Shown: positions 41,584 to 50,128 of the stretch, piece by piece
How the letters are laid out: every line of letters begins with the position of its first letter
Numbering within the stretch: position 1 is the stretch's first letter
Origin: Treponema sp.
Lineage (GTDB): Bacteria; Spirochaetota; Spirochaetia; Treponematales; Treponemataceae
Reading direction: 5' to 3'
DNA length: 64,000 nucleotides
Assembly: GCA_017934745.1 (NCBI GenBank)
Contig: JAGBIY010000011.1
Location: 79,178 to 143,177, forward strand
The notes under the pieces: model-generated
Told to the model about the DNA's origin: nothing
Databases searched by the model: none
The model's input: only the letters and a program-made list of their open reading frames with translations
Program-made: the position numbers and the translations under genes

Positions 41584-41991
41584 TTACAACGCGCCTTTCT
41601 CAAGAATCACGCTCATCATGTTCTGCAAAGCGTTCAAGTCGATTGTCTCCGCCTCGAAATTCACGAAGTCGCGGAGGTTTTCCCAGTCGTCGGCGGTCAA
41701 AACGTCGAGCGTCTCCGAAACGTCGTTGTTGACGAACGAGTGGAACGCCTTGATTTTGTCCAGGTTCGCCTCGCTCGGCTCGTTCGCCAAATCCTCGCTT
41801 TCGAGGACGTATGTGTTGAACCAATACTCGCTAATCTGGCGGGCGACACCCGGCACATCACGGTTGTAGGTCTCGAAGAGCTTGCAGATTGACTCGCACG
41901 CCCTTCTTCCGTCGTAGTGGCCGCCGTTGTTCGCGCGGTCGTATTTGATAGCCTTCTGAATGTCCGAATAAAATTTCTCGATAGTAGTCAT
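41584..41991 (-). CDS. Hypothetical helical protein
   Basis: The 135-residue protein is acidic and alpha-helical (FYSDIQKAIKYDRANNGGHY, YVLESEDLANEPSEANLDKI, NFEAETIDLNALQNMMSVIL) without signal or known motif. It directly precedes the radical SAM gene and is probably co-transcribed, so the two may work together. A perfect TATAAT ends 7 nt before the ATG and there is no ribosome binding site. The function is unknown. Confidence 0.6.
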   Translation of the reverse strand: MTTIEKFYSDIQKAIKYDRANNGGHYDGRRACESICKLFETYNRDVPGVARQISEYWFNTYVLESEDLANEPSEANLDKIKAFHSFVNNDVSETLDVLTADDWENLRDFVNFEAETIDLNALQNMMSVILEKGAL

Positions 41992-41998
41992 GGAAAAG

Positions 41999-42004
41999 AT
42001 TATA
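41999..42004 (-). promoter_or_regulatory. -10 box, leaderless layout
   Basis: TATAAT on the minus strand, 7 nt before the ATG at 41991. The -35 is poor. Confidence 0.45.
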
Positions 42005-42035
42005 GAGCAAACATAAGGTTTATGGAATTTTGGAC

Positions 42036-44138
42036 CTAGAACTTGAATCCGTCGATTTTGCTCGCGATGTTCTGAACGGCTTCGGCTGTCTCGTCGGACG
42101 TGTCCAAAAGGTCGTTCTTGATGTCGAGGACAGTCCTCGTGACTTCAAGGGCCTTGGAAAGCGACTCCTTCGTGCTGGCGGTCTGCTCGTTGAGAGAGCG
42201 CACTTCCCGCAGAATCGCCTTGTTCCCCTCCTGCATCTGCACCGAAGCGGATTTGACTTCCGATGTCGTGTCCGCAAGCGAGCGAAGGGCCTCGATGATT
42301 TGCTGCGACCCGGACGACTGCTCCGCCATGGCGTTCTTTATCGAAACGACGAGCTGGGCAGTCTCATCCATCATCTTTCCGGTCTCGGCATAGACTGAAT
42401 CGGCAACGGCGGAGGAAGAGACAATCGAAACAATCAAATTCCTGATGTTCTCGATTTGGGATTTTATGCTGTTGGACTGGACGGACGAATCCTCGGCCAG
42501 TTTCCTGATTTCGTCGGCGACAACGGCGAACCCCTTTCCAGCCTCCCCGGCGTGGGCGGCCTCTATCGCGGCGTTCATGGCCAAAAGGTTCGTCTGCTCG
42601 GCGATGTTGGAGATTATCATGTTCGCTTCGTCCAAGCTCTGCGACTGCTGCTCGACATCAGCTATTTTCCTTGAAACCTCGCCGCTAGTCTCGATTCCCT
42701 TCTGAGTGTTGTCCTTGAGTTTGTCGAACGCGTCCGACATGTTCTCGCTTGATTTCGTCACGGAACGAATGTTGCCAATCATCTGCTCGACGGCGGAAGA
42801 AGCCTCGGCAGAGGCGGCGGACTGCCTCTCCACCAGACGCTCCAGGTTCTCTATCGACATCGAAATCTTCTCGATAGAGCCGGAAGTCTCCTCCACGCTC
42901 GCTTCCTGCTGCCGCATCTGGCTTGTCACCGCATCGATGTCCCCGGTGAGAGCGGAAATCGCGCGGTCGGTCGAATCCACGCTTGCCCTGAGGTTCGATG
43001 AAGTCTGCGTCATCGCGTCCTTGGAACCGGCGATGTCCTTTATGAGCGACTGCAAATTCTGAATGAAAAGGTTGAAGCTTCTCGTAATCTGCCCAATTTC
43101 GTTGTTCTTCACTTCCTCAAGCCGCACCGTCAAATCAGCGTTTCCTGTGGAAATCCTGTGGAATTCCTTGTTCAACGCCTTGAGCGGCCTGAAGCTCACC
43201 ACGAGGAGGAGGACCGTCACTGCGATAATTAGGGCCAAAGCTAGGAAATTCGACACGAGAAGCGAACGGACGAGTCCCGAAGCTGAAGAATTTATCGTGG
43301 AAAGAGGAACGAGCACGGCAAGATTCCAAGAAGTCCCCGAAACCTGCTTGAAGAAGACCTCGTACGGTTTTCCATTGAGCTTCACTCGGCCGCCCCCCTC
43401 CTTCTCCCCGCTCAGAACCTCCCTGAATTTTTCCGGCACCGACATTCCAGGCGTGTCCTCGATTCTCTTTGAAAGGCTGTAGGAAATCTCAGGAGCGCAT
43501 ATGTAGAGCCTGTCCTTCGTGAGCAGGACCGCGTAGCCTTCCGGGGAATCCTCGGCTCCGCCCTTTATGCCCTTGATTCCATCGTTGACGTAGCTGACAG
43601 GAGTGAACCCCACGAAACAACCGATATGCGTCTTTCCGTCATCCATTTTCGGCTCGGAGGCCTTGCAGATTGGAACGATTCCGTTCTCGAAATTCGTACC
43701 CTCCGGATCCGAATAAAGCTGGGACAGATTCTCGCCCTTCATGCGCTTGAAATAATTCTCTTCGGCGATGCTCTCCACCCTTCCGTCGTCGTAGTAGCAG
43801 AGGGCCGTCCCGTAGTCGACATACGCGACGTTCCTGAAATTCTTCTGCCTGTTCTTCGCCCTCTTCATGAGCATGGCCTGGATTTCAGAAGGGTCCCTGG
43901 AATTCAGCCCCACATCGTCGAGCATCGTGTAGCTGCGAAGCTGCTGCATCTGGATGTTGTTCCTGTACTGCGTAGCGACGACAATCTGCTTCAACAGCTC
44001 CTTCGCGTCCTTCACGACCATGGCGTAGGAGTCCTTCCTCAAATTGTTCACACAGAACAACGCCGACACAGAAACGAGCAGCGCGATTACGACTCCAATT
44101 TTCCAACTGAGGCTGAAAACCAAACTCTTCTTTTTCAT
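42036..44138 (-). CDS. Methyl-accepting chemotaxis protein with Cache sensor
   Basis: The 700-residue chemoreceptor has an N-terminal helix ([20 protein letters not shown]), a periplasmic dCache ligand domain (~40-300, with [34 protein letters not shown] and [16 protein letters not shown]), a second helix ([20 protein letters not shown]), and HAMP ([20 protein letters not shown]). A long cytoplasmic coiled coil carries the signalling tip [20 protein letters not shown] and EIRKLAEDS. The tip and methylation helices are intact, so it should signal to CheA. The ligand is unknown. The ATG at 44138 has an AGGTGG ribosome binding site. Confidence 0.94.
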   Translation of the reverse strand: MKKKSLVFSLSWKIGVVIALLVSVSALFCVNNLRKDSYAMVVKDAKELLKQIVVATQYRNNIQMQQLRSYTMLDDVGLNSRDPSEIQAMLMKRAKNRQKNFRNVAYVDYGTALCYYDDGRVESIAEENYFKRMKGENLSQLYSDPEGTNFENGIVPICKASEPKMDDGKTHIGCFVGFTPVSYVNDGIKGIKGGAEDSPEGYAVLLTKDRLYICAPEISYSLSKRIEDTPGMSVPEKFREVLSGEKEGGGRVKLNGKPYEVFFKQVSGTSWNLAVLVPLSTINSSASGLVRSLLVSNFLALALIIAVTVLLLVVSFRPLKALNKEFHRISTGNADLTVRLEEVKNNEIGQITRSFNLFIQNLQSLIKDIAGSKDAMTQTSSNLRASVDSTDRAISALTGDIDAVTSQMRQQEASVEETSGSIEKISMSIENLERLVERQSAASAEASSAVEQMIGNIRSVTKSSENMSDAFDKLKDNTQKGIETSGEVSRKIADVEQQSQSLDEANMIISNIAEQTNLLAMNAAIEAAHAGEAGKGFAVVADEIRKLAEDSSVQSNSIKSQIENIRNLIVSIVSSSAVADSVYAETGKMMDETAQLVVSIKNAMAEQSSGSQQIIEALRSLADTTSEVKSASVQMQEGNKAILREVRSLNEQTASTKESLSKALEVTRTVLDIKNDLLDTSDETAEAVQNIASKIDGFKF

Positions 44139-44273
44139 AACCCACCTGTTTTTACATTTGAAAACGAGAAAATCCCGAAAATACAGACTTCCGAGCGTTT
44201 TCATTCTATCACTACTACAAAATAATCGACATTTTTTTTCAAAAATCGGACAACCTTTCTAGAAGTTTTTTCC

Positions 44274-44302
44274 TTGACTTCTGTTTTGAGTGAATTTATA
44301 CT
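44274..44302 (+). promoter_or_regulatory. Strong promoter of the PTS IIA gene, leaderless layout
   Basis: TTGACT (44274-44279) and TATACT (44297-44302) are exactly 17 bp apart. The ATG at 44310 comes 7 nt after the -10 box, where transcription itself should begin. No Shine-Dalgarno sequence fits in between. Confidence 0.65.
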
Positions 44303-44309
44303 TCTCATT

Positions 44310-44756
44310 ATGGACTTAAAAACTGTTTTAACACCTGATACTGTTGAGCTTCATCTCAAAGGTAAGACAAAAGAAGAAATTATCGATGAGATGTTGGATA
44401 TCCTTATCAAGGCTGGAAAAGTAGCTGACAAAGCTATAGCGCGTGAGTGTGTGCTGGATCGCGAGAGAAAGATGTCAACTGGTATGAAGCACGGCATCGC
44501 AATTCCTCACGGAAAAACAGACACTGTCGCAGATTTGGTTGCATGTATTGGTATCTCTGACAACCCGGTCTCTTTCGACTCGCTTGATCAGGAGCCTTGC
44601 CGCATTTTCATCATGACGCTTTCGCCTATCAACAAAACTGGGCCTCATCTCCAGTTCTTGGCAGAAGTTTCCCTTCTCTTCAAGAGCGCGGAAAAACGGG
44701 CGCAGATTTTGAACACGCAGGACAAAGCCGAAGTAATCAAGATATTGACAGAATAG
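44310..44756 (+). CDS. PTS EIIA component, fructose/nitrogen (PtsN-like) family
   Basis: The 148-residue single-domain EIIA protein has the phospho-accepting histidine in HGIAIPHGKTDTV (His67). KGKTKEEIIDEMLDILIKAG and LDRERKMSTGMK are typical of the fructose/PtsN class. ISPINKTGPHLQFLAEVSLL-type sequence (here LSPINKTGPHLQFLAEVSLL) follows. With no EIIB or EIIC nearby it is more likely regulatory (PtsN-like) than a sugar transporter part. It has its own strong promoter and a terminator at 44781-44816. Confidence 0.9.
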   Translation: MDLKTVLTPDTVELHLKGKTKEEIIDEMLDILIKAGKVADKAIARECVLDRERKMSTGMKHGIAIPHGKTDTVADLVACIGISDNPVSFDSLDQEPCRIFIMTLSPINKTGPHLQFLAEVSLLFKSAEKRAQILNTQDKAEVIKILTE

Positions 44757-44780
44757 GCTTGCGATTTCCGTCAATTTTGG

Positions 44781-44816
44781 AAAACCTCTGCACTTCATAC
44801 AAAGCAGGGGTTTTTT
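44781..44816 (+). terminator. Terminator of the PTS IIA gene
   Basis: AAAACCTCTGC pairs with GCAGGGGTTTT (one G-T pair), followed by T residues. Confidence 0.8.
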
Positions 44817-44844
44817 GATTTTAAAGACACACAAGGAAGAACAA

Positions 44845-45267
44845 ATGAAACTTGAAAGACTTTTTGAAGTCAAGGACTCGAAACTCTACAAAATCGGGGA
44901 GAATGCCGAATACAAGCCGGAAGTGCGCGCCGTCAAGTGGAGCGACGTGGAAGGCAACCCGGAGGAATACAACGAGGAATTTCTCGCCAAGCTGAGGGAC
45001 GAGCTGAAAGCACTGGAGGAAAAGGGCGGCTTCGTCTTGATTGAGCCGCTCTTCGACAAAAGCGCGGACGCGCAGCAGTTCACGGCGGCGATGAAGCACA
45101 CCGCAAGGCGCATAAAGGACTGCGTTTCGGTAATCGGATTCGCCATACCGGAGGAAATTTCGGGAGAAAGCGAAAGGGCGTTTTATATTGAAGAGATGAG
45201 CGCGAAGCACAAGCATTATTGCTTCTTCTCAAAGAAGGCTCTCGGAAGCGACATCGCCGTGTATTAG
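44845..45267 (+). CDS. Hypothetical protein
   Basis: 140 residues from the ATG at 44845 (MKLERLFEVKDSKLYKIGEN). Segments such as WSDVEGNPEEYNEEFLAKLR, GGFVLIEPLFDKSADAQQFT and ARRIKDCVSVIGFAIPEEIS suggest a small alpha/beta protein, perhaps a carbohydrate- or cell-surface-linked enzyme fragment. No motif is decisive. It stands alone between a terminator and the transglycosylase gene. The function is unknown. Confidence 0.55.
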   Translation: MKLERLFEVKDSKLYKIGENAEYKPEVRAVKWSDVEGNPEEYNEEFLAKLRDELKALEEKGGFVLIEPLFDKSADAQQFTAAMKHTARRIKDCVSVIGFAIPEEISGESERAFYIEEMSAKHKHYCFFSKKALGSDIAVY

Positions 45268-45386
45268 TCGTTTTAACAAAAATGGAGATTATGGAGATTT
45301 TGCGAAATAACGCAAAGGTTTCAATAAAACTTCATTATATTCAAAGATTTGTTGAACAAAGTTCTCATTTGTGAAATGATTGTGGC

Positions 45387-46523
45387 ATGAACTCTTACAA
45401 ACTGAAATCCCTTCTCGGGACGTTGTTCTTTTGCGGGCTTTTCCTTGCCCTCTGCTACATCGTCATAAAGTACGTTCCGGGAAAAACAGACTCAGCGAAG
45501 ATTTGTTCGGAACAGGCGGAATTCAAATCTTTGCATTCAAAACTTGAGAACCCCAGGCTCTTCCTCACCCAAAAATTCTTGGACGAGAAGAGGCAGGTGT
45601 CTGCAACCGAAATTGAAAAAGACGAGGCTGAAAAAAAAGCCGACGAAAAAATCGAAATCGCCATCGACTTGGGCGAAGAAGAGCCGGAACCGGATTTTCT
45701 TTCGATGCTGCAGACGCCAGAATTCAAAGACGGTCTGGCCGCGCTCCTGACGGAAAGCAGGGACGAGCAGATTGAACAGCCCGCGAAAAAGGCGGCGCCG
45801 CAAAAGAAAAAGAAAGAAGACTTCAGCACACTTTCGCTCGCGCAGAATTCGCTTTCCGCCACAGCCTTTGCTGAAACGCTCGGAATGCCGGGCACGCAGA
45901 TTTTCAATTCGGCAAGCTTCGAACTTGCATATTCGAACGCGAAAGTCGACAACAAGGCAGGCTACAACGAGGACTACTCGCCGGTCGAGGACAGCTGCCT
46001 GGCACTTTACAGGCAGCAGCAGTCGCGCCCGGCAGTGGAATGGTTCTTCTCGCACATAACGAACAACAGGGAAGTCGCCCAGGCAATCCTTGAGAACGCC
46101 GACAAGAACGGAATATCGCCCACCCTCGCCTTCGCGCTCGCATACGTCGAAAGCCGCTACAAGGCCACGGCCGTGAACCACAACGCGAACGAATCTGTCG
46201 ACAGGGGGCTTTTCCAGCTGAACAGCAAGACCTTCCCGAAGCTGACCGAATCGGACTTCTTCAATCCGAGGACAAGCGCGAAATACGGCATGAAGCACCT
46301 GCGCTACTGCCTCGACATTGCCGGCAACGAACTGACCGCGCTCGCAATCTACAACGCCGGAACCTACCGGGTCAAGACGAACAACACACCGGAGCAGACT
46401 CTCAAGTACGTCGCGAAAATCTCGCGCTACAAGAAAAGCCTGGACAGCCAATTCTCCACGGAAGTCCTCGCATTCTACAGCACAGACGCCCGCACAAAAG
46501 CCCTCGCCATGCTGACAAACTAA
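45387..46523 (+). CDS. Lytic transglycosylase (SLT domain), membrane-anchored
   Basis: The 378-residue protein has an N-terminal anchor (LLGTLFFCGLFLALCYIVIK) and an acidic, lysine-rich linker (~45-160, e.g. EKKADEKIEIAIDLGEEEPE). The C-terminal goose-type/SLT domain has ISPTLAFALAYVESRYKATA with catalytic Glu255, then DRGLFQLNSKTFPKL and ALAIYNAGTYRV. It cleaves peptidoglycan glycan strands with anhydro-ring formation. The substrate-side Gly-Leu-Phe-Gln and Asn-Ala-Gly motifs are present. It probably acts in the periplasm on cell-wall remodelling or flagellar insertion. Confidence 0.9.
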   Translation: MNSYKLKSLLGTLFFCGLFLALCYIVIKYVPGKTDSAKICSEQAEFKSLHSKLENPRLFLTQKFLDEKRQVSATEIEKDEAEKKADEKIEIAIDLGEEEPEPDFLSMLQTPEFKDGLAALLTESRDEQIEQPAKKAAPQKKKKEDFSTLSLAQNSLSATAFAETLGMPGTQIFNSASFELAYSNAKVDNKAGYNEDYSPVEDSCLALYRQQQSRPAVEWFFSHITNNREVAQAILENADKNGISPTLAFALAYVESRYKATAVNHNANESVDRGLFQLNSKTFPKLTESDFFNPRTSAKYGMKHLRYCLDIAGNELTALAIYNAGTYRVKTNNTPEQTLKYVAKISRYKKSLDSQFSTEVLAFYSTDARTKALAMLTN

Positions 46524-46535
46524 AAAAAGACAGAC

Positions 46536-46690
46536 TCCGTGTTCAGAACGCTGCGCGTTCTGAGTAGTTTCGCCACAATCGCAAAGCTTCTTCAACCAGT
46601 GTCGCGAAACTCCGTGTTCAGAACGCGCAGCGTTCTGAGTAGTTTCGCTACAATCGCAATATTTTTTTTCCAACCAGTTTCGCGAAACTA
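46536..46690. repeat. 75-bp tandem duplication of a hairpin unit
   Basis: Two units start TCCGTGTTCAGAACGC at 46536 and 46611. Each contains GAACGC/GCGTTC and an outer AGTTTCGC/GCGAAACT pair. The second ends within the pflA stop region (46688), so it probably ends that minus-strand transcript and the plus-strand transglycosylase transcript. Confidence 0.8.
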
Positions 46691-47431
46691 CCTCCACCCA
46701 TCGTATTTTTCGCACTCAAGTATCTTCCGCGCGTTCGCGACTCGCTCCTCGGAAGGCGACTCGACATCCTTGAGGGCGTAATCGATTCCCAAATCCTTGT
46801 ATTTCGTTATCGCAAGCCCGTGGTAAGGCAGAATCTCCACGCGCTGGACATTGTGGAGCGTCCTGATGAAGTCGCGCGTCTTCTCCAGGTACTCGTCGTT
46901 GTCGGTGATGCCGGGAACGAGGACATGGCGAATCCAAATCGGCTTTTTTATTTCGTCGAGATAGCGGAACATGTCGATTATGTTCTTTCCGCTCCTGCCC
47001 GTGAGTTTCTTGTGCTCCTCCTCGTCGATGTGCTTGATGTCGACCAGAAGAATGTCGGTCACCTTCATGAGCCTCTGGAATTTCTCGAACCACTCGCCTT
47101 CCCTTGTGAACGGCTCGCCGGCAGTGTCGATGCAGGTGTTTATCCCCTTCTCCTTAGCCTTCTCGAATAACTCAATCAAAAAATCAATCTGCACAAGCGG
47201 CTCGCCACCGGAGACTGTTATTCCGCCCTTCTTCCCCCAATAGGACTTGCAGGCAAGGGCCTCGTTCAATATCTCGTCCGTCTCCATCTGCTTGCCCTTC
47301 ATCAAATCCCACGTGTCTGGATTGTGGCAGTACTTGCAACGCAAACGGCATCCCGTCGTGAAAACGATGAAGCGGCTTCCCGGTCCATCCGCGCACCCGA
47401 ACGACTCAAGTTGGTGAATATATCCTTTCAT
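46688..47431 (-). CDS. pflA: Pyruvate formate-lyase activating enzyme
   Basis: The 247-residue radical SAM enzyme makes the glycyl radical on pyruvate formate-lyase. It starts GYIHQLESFGCADGPGSRF, the PflA signature, followed by TTGCRLRCKYCHNPDTW (Cys28, 32, 35 ligating the [4Fe-4S] cluster). GGITVSGGEPLVQIDFLIEL near residue 70 and PIWIRHVLVPGITDNDEYLE near 155 complete it. The length is normal. The ribosome binding site is GAGG. Its presumed target, pyruvate formate-lyase, is encoded about 3.6 kb away (51005-53380). Confidence 0.93.
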   Translation of the reverse strand: MKGYIHQLESFGCADGPGSRFIVFTTGCRLRCKYCHNPDTWDLMKGKQMETDEILNEALACKSYWGKKGGITVSGGEPLVQIDFLIELFEKAKEKGINTCIDTAGEPFTREGEWFEKFQRLMKVTDILLVDIKHIDEEEHKKLTGRSGKNIIDMFRYLDEIKKPIWIRHVLVPGITDNDEYLEKTRDFIRTLHNVQRVEILPYHGLAITKYKDLGIDYALKDVESPSEERVANARKILECEKYDGWR

Positions 47432-47519
47432 ATCTGTACCTCGCGTTGTATTCTACCATAAAAGCGGATTTTGAACTTGAGCAGGAACAGGAGGAAAAAG
47501 CGCACACACAAAATTGCAA

Positions 47520-47548
47520 TTGTCCTTTCAAAAAAAAGCATTTATATT
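47520..47548 (+). promoter_or_regulatory. Promoter of the second Rpn gene, leaderless layout
   Basis: TTGTCC (47520-47525) and TATATT (47543-47548) are 17 bp apart. The ATG at 47555 is 6 nt downstream, with no Shine-Dalgarno sequence. Confidence 0.5.
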
Positions 47549-47554
47549 TTGACC

Positions 47555-48472
47555 ATGGGTAAAAAGGATTCGGCAGAAAAGCTACTTGAAGCGCACAACG
47601 ACGTGTTTGCGGATATCGTGAATGCTCTTTTGTTTGGTGGAGAACAGATTGTGAAAGAAGATTCTTTAACAGACGCCCAGCCTTTCTCTTCGTTCAAAGC
47701 GACCGGCGACACAAGGCTGCAGGAAAGAGATGTCGCGAAATACTGGAACGAGGACTGCATACGAATAGGCTTCTGCGGAATCGAGAACCAAACAGCCCAG
47801 GACAGGGATATGGCACTGCGGGTAATAAGCTACGATGGAGCCGCATACCGCTCTCAGCTTTCCGAAAAACCGCAGAACAAGAACAAGTCAGGAGAGACGG
47901 TTCGCTACCCTGTAGTGACACTCGTCCTGTATTTCGGCACAGAACACCGCTGGAGCGCGGCAAAGTCGCTTCACGAACGACTTTCAATAAACGACAGACT
48001 CCTGCCGTTCGTCAGCGACTACAAGATGAATCTATTCGAGCTTGCGTGGCTTTCGAATGAACAGATATCCGCATTTAAAAGTGATTTCCGAGAAGTTGTC
48101 GAATACCTGCGCTCGTGCCGCATGCACACCAGATATGAAGGGTCGGAGCGCGAGCTTCAGCACATCACGGAAATGCTAGAGTTGTTCCGAGCAATTTCAG
48201 GTGATGAGTCATTCAAGACGATAGAAAATGAGATTTTGAACACGAAAAAAGAGAAAGGAGGCATAAAAATGTACGACGTATTTCGGGCAGTAAAAGACGA
48301 AGGCATCGCTCTCGGCCGAAACGAAGGCATCGCTCTCGGTCGAAACGAAGAGCGCACATCGCTTCTTTCGTTGTTCGCGGCGTTGTATGCGGAGGGCAGA
48401 GCGGACGACGTGCGGAGGGCGACAAGCGATCAGGCATATTTGCAAACGCTCATGGACGAATACAAGAAATGA
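47555..48472 (+). CDS. Rpn/PD-(D/E)XK transposase-like nuclease family protein, copy 2
   Basis: The 305-residue paralog of the gene at 23782 shares the opening LLEAHNDVFADIVNALLF, the signature GIENQTAQDRDMALRVISYD, PVVTLVLYFGTEHRWSAAKS and FVSDYKMNLFELAWLS. The C-terminal helix carries a perfect two-unit repeat (EGIALGRNEGIALGRNE), the counterpart of the EGIERG repeat in copy 1. Repeat length and sequence therefore vary between paralogs at a fixed place. Presumed to bind and nick DNA; this is unproven. Confidence 0.8.
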   Translation: MGKKDSAEKLLEAHNDVFADIVNALLFGGEQIVKEDSLTDAQPFSSFKATGDTRLQERDVAKYWNEDCIRIGFCGIENQTAQDRDMALRVISYDGAAYRSQLSEKPQNKNKSGETVRYPVVTLVLYFGTEHRWSAAKSLHERLSINDRLLPFVSDYKMNLFELAWLSNEQISAFKSDFREVVEYLRSCRMHTRYEGSERELQHITEMLELFRAISGDESFKTIENEILNTKKEKGGIKMYDVFRAVKDEGIALGRNEGIALGRNEERTSLLSLFAALYAEGRADDVRRATSDQAYLQTLMDEYKK

Positions 48473-48484
48473 CCCACGCGCAAA

Positions 48485-48520
48485 AAAAGGGCGGTCAAAA
48501 ATTCTTCGACCGCCCTTTTC
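48485..48520. terminator. Bidirectional terminator between the Rpn and porin genes
   Basis: AAAAGGGCGGTC (48485-48496) pairs with GACCGCCCTTTT (48508-48519), with an A-run on the left and a T-run on the right. Confidence 0.85.
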
Positions 48521-48551
48521 CATCCGCCACTTCAATCAGAGGAAAGCAAGA

Positions 48552-49766
48552 CTAGTATGTGTACTTCCAAGAAACCGGGAGAGCGAACTCTGTGTATCCG
48601 TAGTCTGAGTCCGTGCAAGACTGGAGAATGAGACCGCCAGCGAGAGTGTGGTGGTCGTTCAAAGCGAACACAATCTTCGGATAGATTCCGAATGTCGGGT
48701 CGAGGTCACGCCACTTTGCTTTTGAAGCATTCCATACAGTCTCGTCGCCAAAGTCGAAGAGTGCCAAGCCCTTGATGTCCAATGTGAGCTTGTCTGTGAG
48801 TCCAAGAGCGAAGTCTACAGCAGTGTAGAAGTCGTATGCACCCTGTCCAATGTGAACTCCCTTATACCAACTGTCGGCATATTTATAATCTGCATCAAGA
48901 TTGAAGGCAGCATCAGCTCCAATAGTGAAACTTCCCGCATCATAAGTTACACCAGCTGAAAGGATGTTTTTTCCATAGATTCCCTCAGCAGGCAAGAACG
49001 AAACCCAATCTTCATTTTCACCATCCCAATAGCTATAAGGAGAAACGAATGTCACGTTTCCAAGTCCTGCGTCTCCGTCATCAGAGTGAGTGAATCCAAC
49101 ATTGATTACGAGCTTGTCGATGGCCTTGATAGAAGCATAGACACCAACCTGCAAGTGGTCATCTGTTCCGATGTGGCGGATAGAACCACCAATCGCGAAC
49201 GGGTCAGAAGTGTAGTCGACACCGAGTGCGATTTCGTAAGCGTCTGTGTCATTGTCGCTAAACCAACGGGCTGGAACATCAAATCCAGCTCCGAAAGAAA
49301 GACCTTCAACAGGGCGGATAAGAACGGCGAAACCGTTTGTGCTGTAGTTACCAGCGTTGATATTGTCATCGAGAACTGGGAGATAAGAACCCTCTGTGTA
49401 AAGTTCATCAGAGAATCCGAATCCAACAACCTTAAAAGGATTGAATTCAACATACCAGTCGGCATCCCACTCGCTGATGATGAACGGCTCATCGTCGTCG
49501 TCGTTCCAAGTTCCGTTCGGGTCAGTAAGTGAAAGCGTTGCATCAACTCCAACTTTTACAATGTCGCCATCATAGTCGGCAGTGACGTTCTCATCGATTC
49601 CTGCAAAGGCTGTGTGAGAATCTTTGTCGCTGTCTTTTGGCGCGATGTGATGAACAATGTCTGACGACAATTCATTCGTGAACTCGATCTGCTTTTTCTT
49701 GTCGGCTGCGAAAGCGGCTGAAGAAAGCGCTGCGGCTGCGAGGGCCGCGAAAACGATTTTTTTCAT
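48552..49766 (-). CDS. Outer membrane beta-barrel protein, porin-like
   Basis: The 404-residue protein has a cleavable signal peptide (MKKIVFAALAAAALSSAAFA). The mature part is Gly- and aromatic-rich with alternating strands (VVGFGFSDELYTEGSYLPVL, AIGGSIRHIGTDDHLQVGVY, LTLDIKGLALFDFGDETVW) and ends in an aromatic residue (SWKYTY), as outer-membrane barrels do. It resembles the abundant porin-like proteins of treponemes in general layout only. Codon use is strongly biased, and a good ribosome binding site (AGGAG) suggests high expression. The transported solute is unknown. Confidence 0.75.
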   Translation of the reverse strand: MKKIVFAALAAAALSSAAFAADKKKQIEFTNELSSDIVHHIAPKDSDKDSHTAFAGIDENVTADYDGDIVKVGVDATLSLTDPNGTWNDDDDEPFIISEWDADWYVEFNPFKVVGFGFSDELYTEGSYLPVLDDNINAGNYSTNGFAVLIRPVEGLSFGAGFDVPARWFSDNDTDAYEIALGVDYTSDPFAIGGSIRHIGTDDHLQVGVYASIKAIDKLVINVGFTHSDDGDAGLGNVTFVSPYSYWDGENEDWVSFLPAEGIYGKNILSAGVTYDAGSFTIGADAAFNLDADYKYADSWYKGVHIGQGAYDFYTAVDFALGLTDKLTLDIKGLALFDFGDETVWNASKAKWRDLDPTFGIYPKIVFALNDHHTLAGGLILQSCTDSDYGYTEFALPVSWKYTY

Positions 49767-50128
49767 GTTTTTCTCCTATTAAAACATAAGTGTTTTCTTA
49801 GAAAATTTCGCAAAGGGTGCGTTTTTTCGCATCCGTTTGCAAAAACAAGAAAAACATATCAAAAATGTTAGGATTTTGTCAAATTCATATTTTCTCATTT
49901 GGCGAATTTATTTTTTTTGCAAATTCCAAATGGACTGTTGACCCGAAGCAGGCCTGACGATAGATTATATGAAAGCGGTGTTTCCCAGCCAAAAATGGGA
50001 ACGAAAAAAGCGGTGTTTCCCAGCCAGAAAAGGGAACGAAAAAGGGCGGATATTCCGCCCATTTTTTTTAGGGTAGAACAGTGAAATTTTATCATATAAA
50101 ATCTGGTAAATATTTCTTGGAGGCAAAA
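49767..50128. other. Intergenic region with tandem 35-bp hairpins and a terminator
   Basis: Next to the porin start lies AT-rich promoter-like sequence with a small hairpin (GTGCGTTTTTTCGCAT). At 49973-50042 a 35-bp unit (AGCGGTGTTTCCCAGCC and following) occurs twice, each with a TTCCC/GGGAA stem. A strong plus-strand terminator, GGGCGG ATATT CCGCCC then eight T residues (50044-50069), follows and lies upstream of the nitroreductase gene. No gene is visible. Confidence 0.7.
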
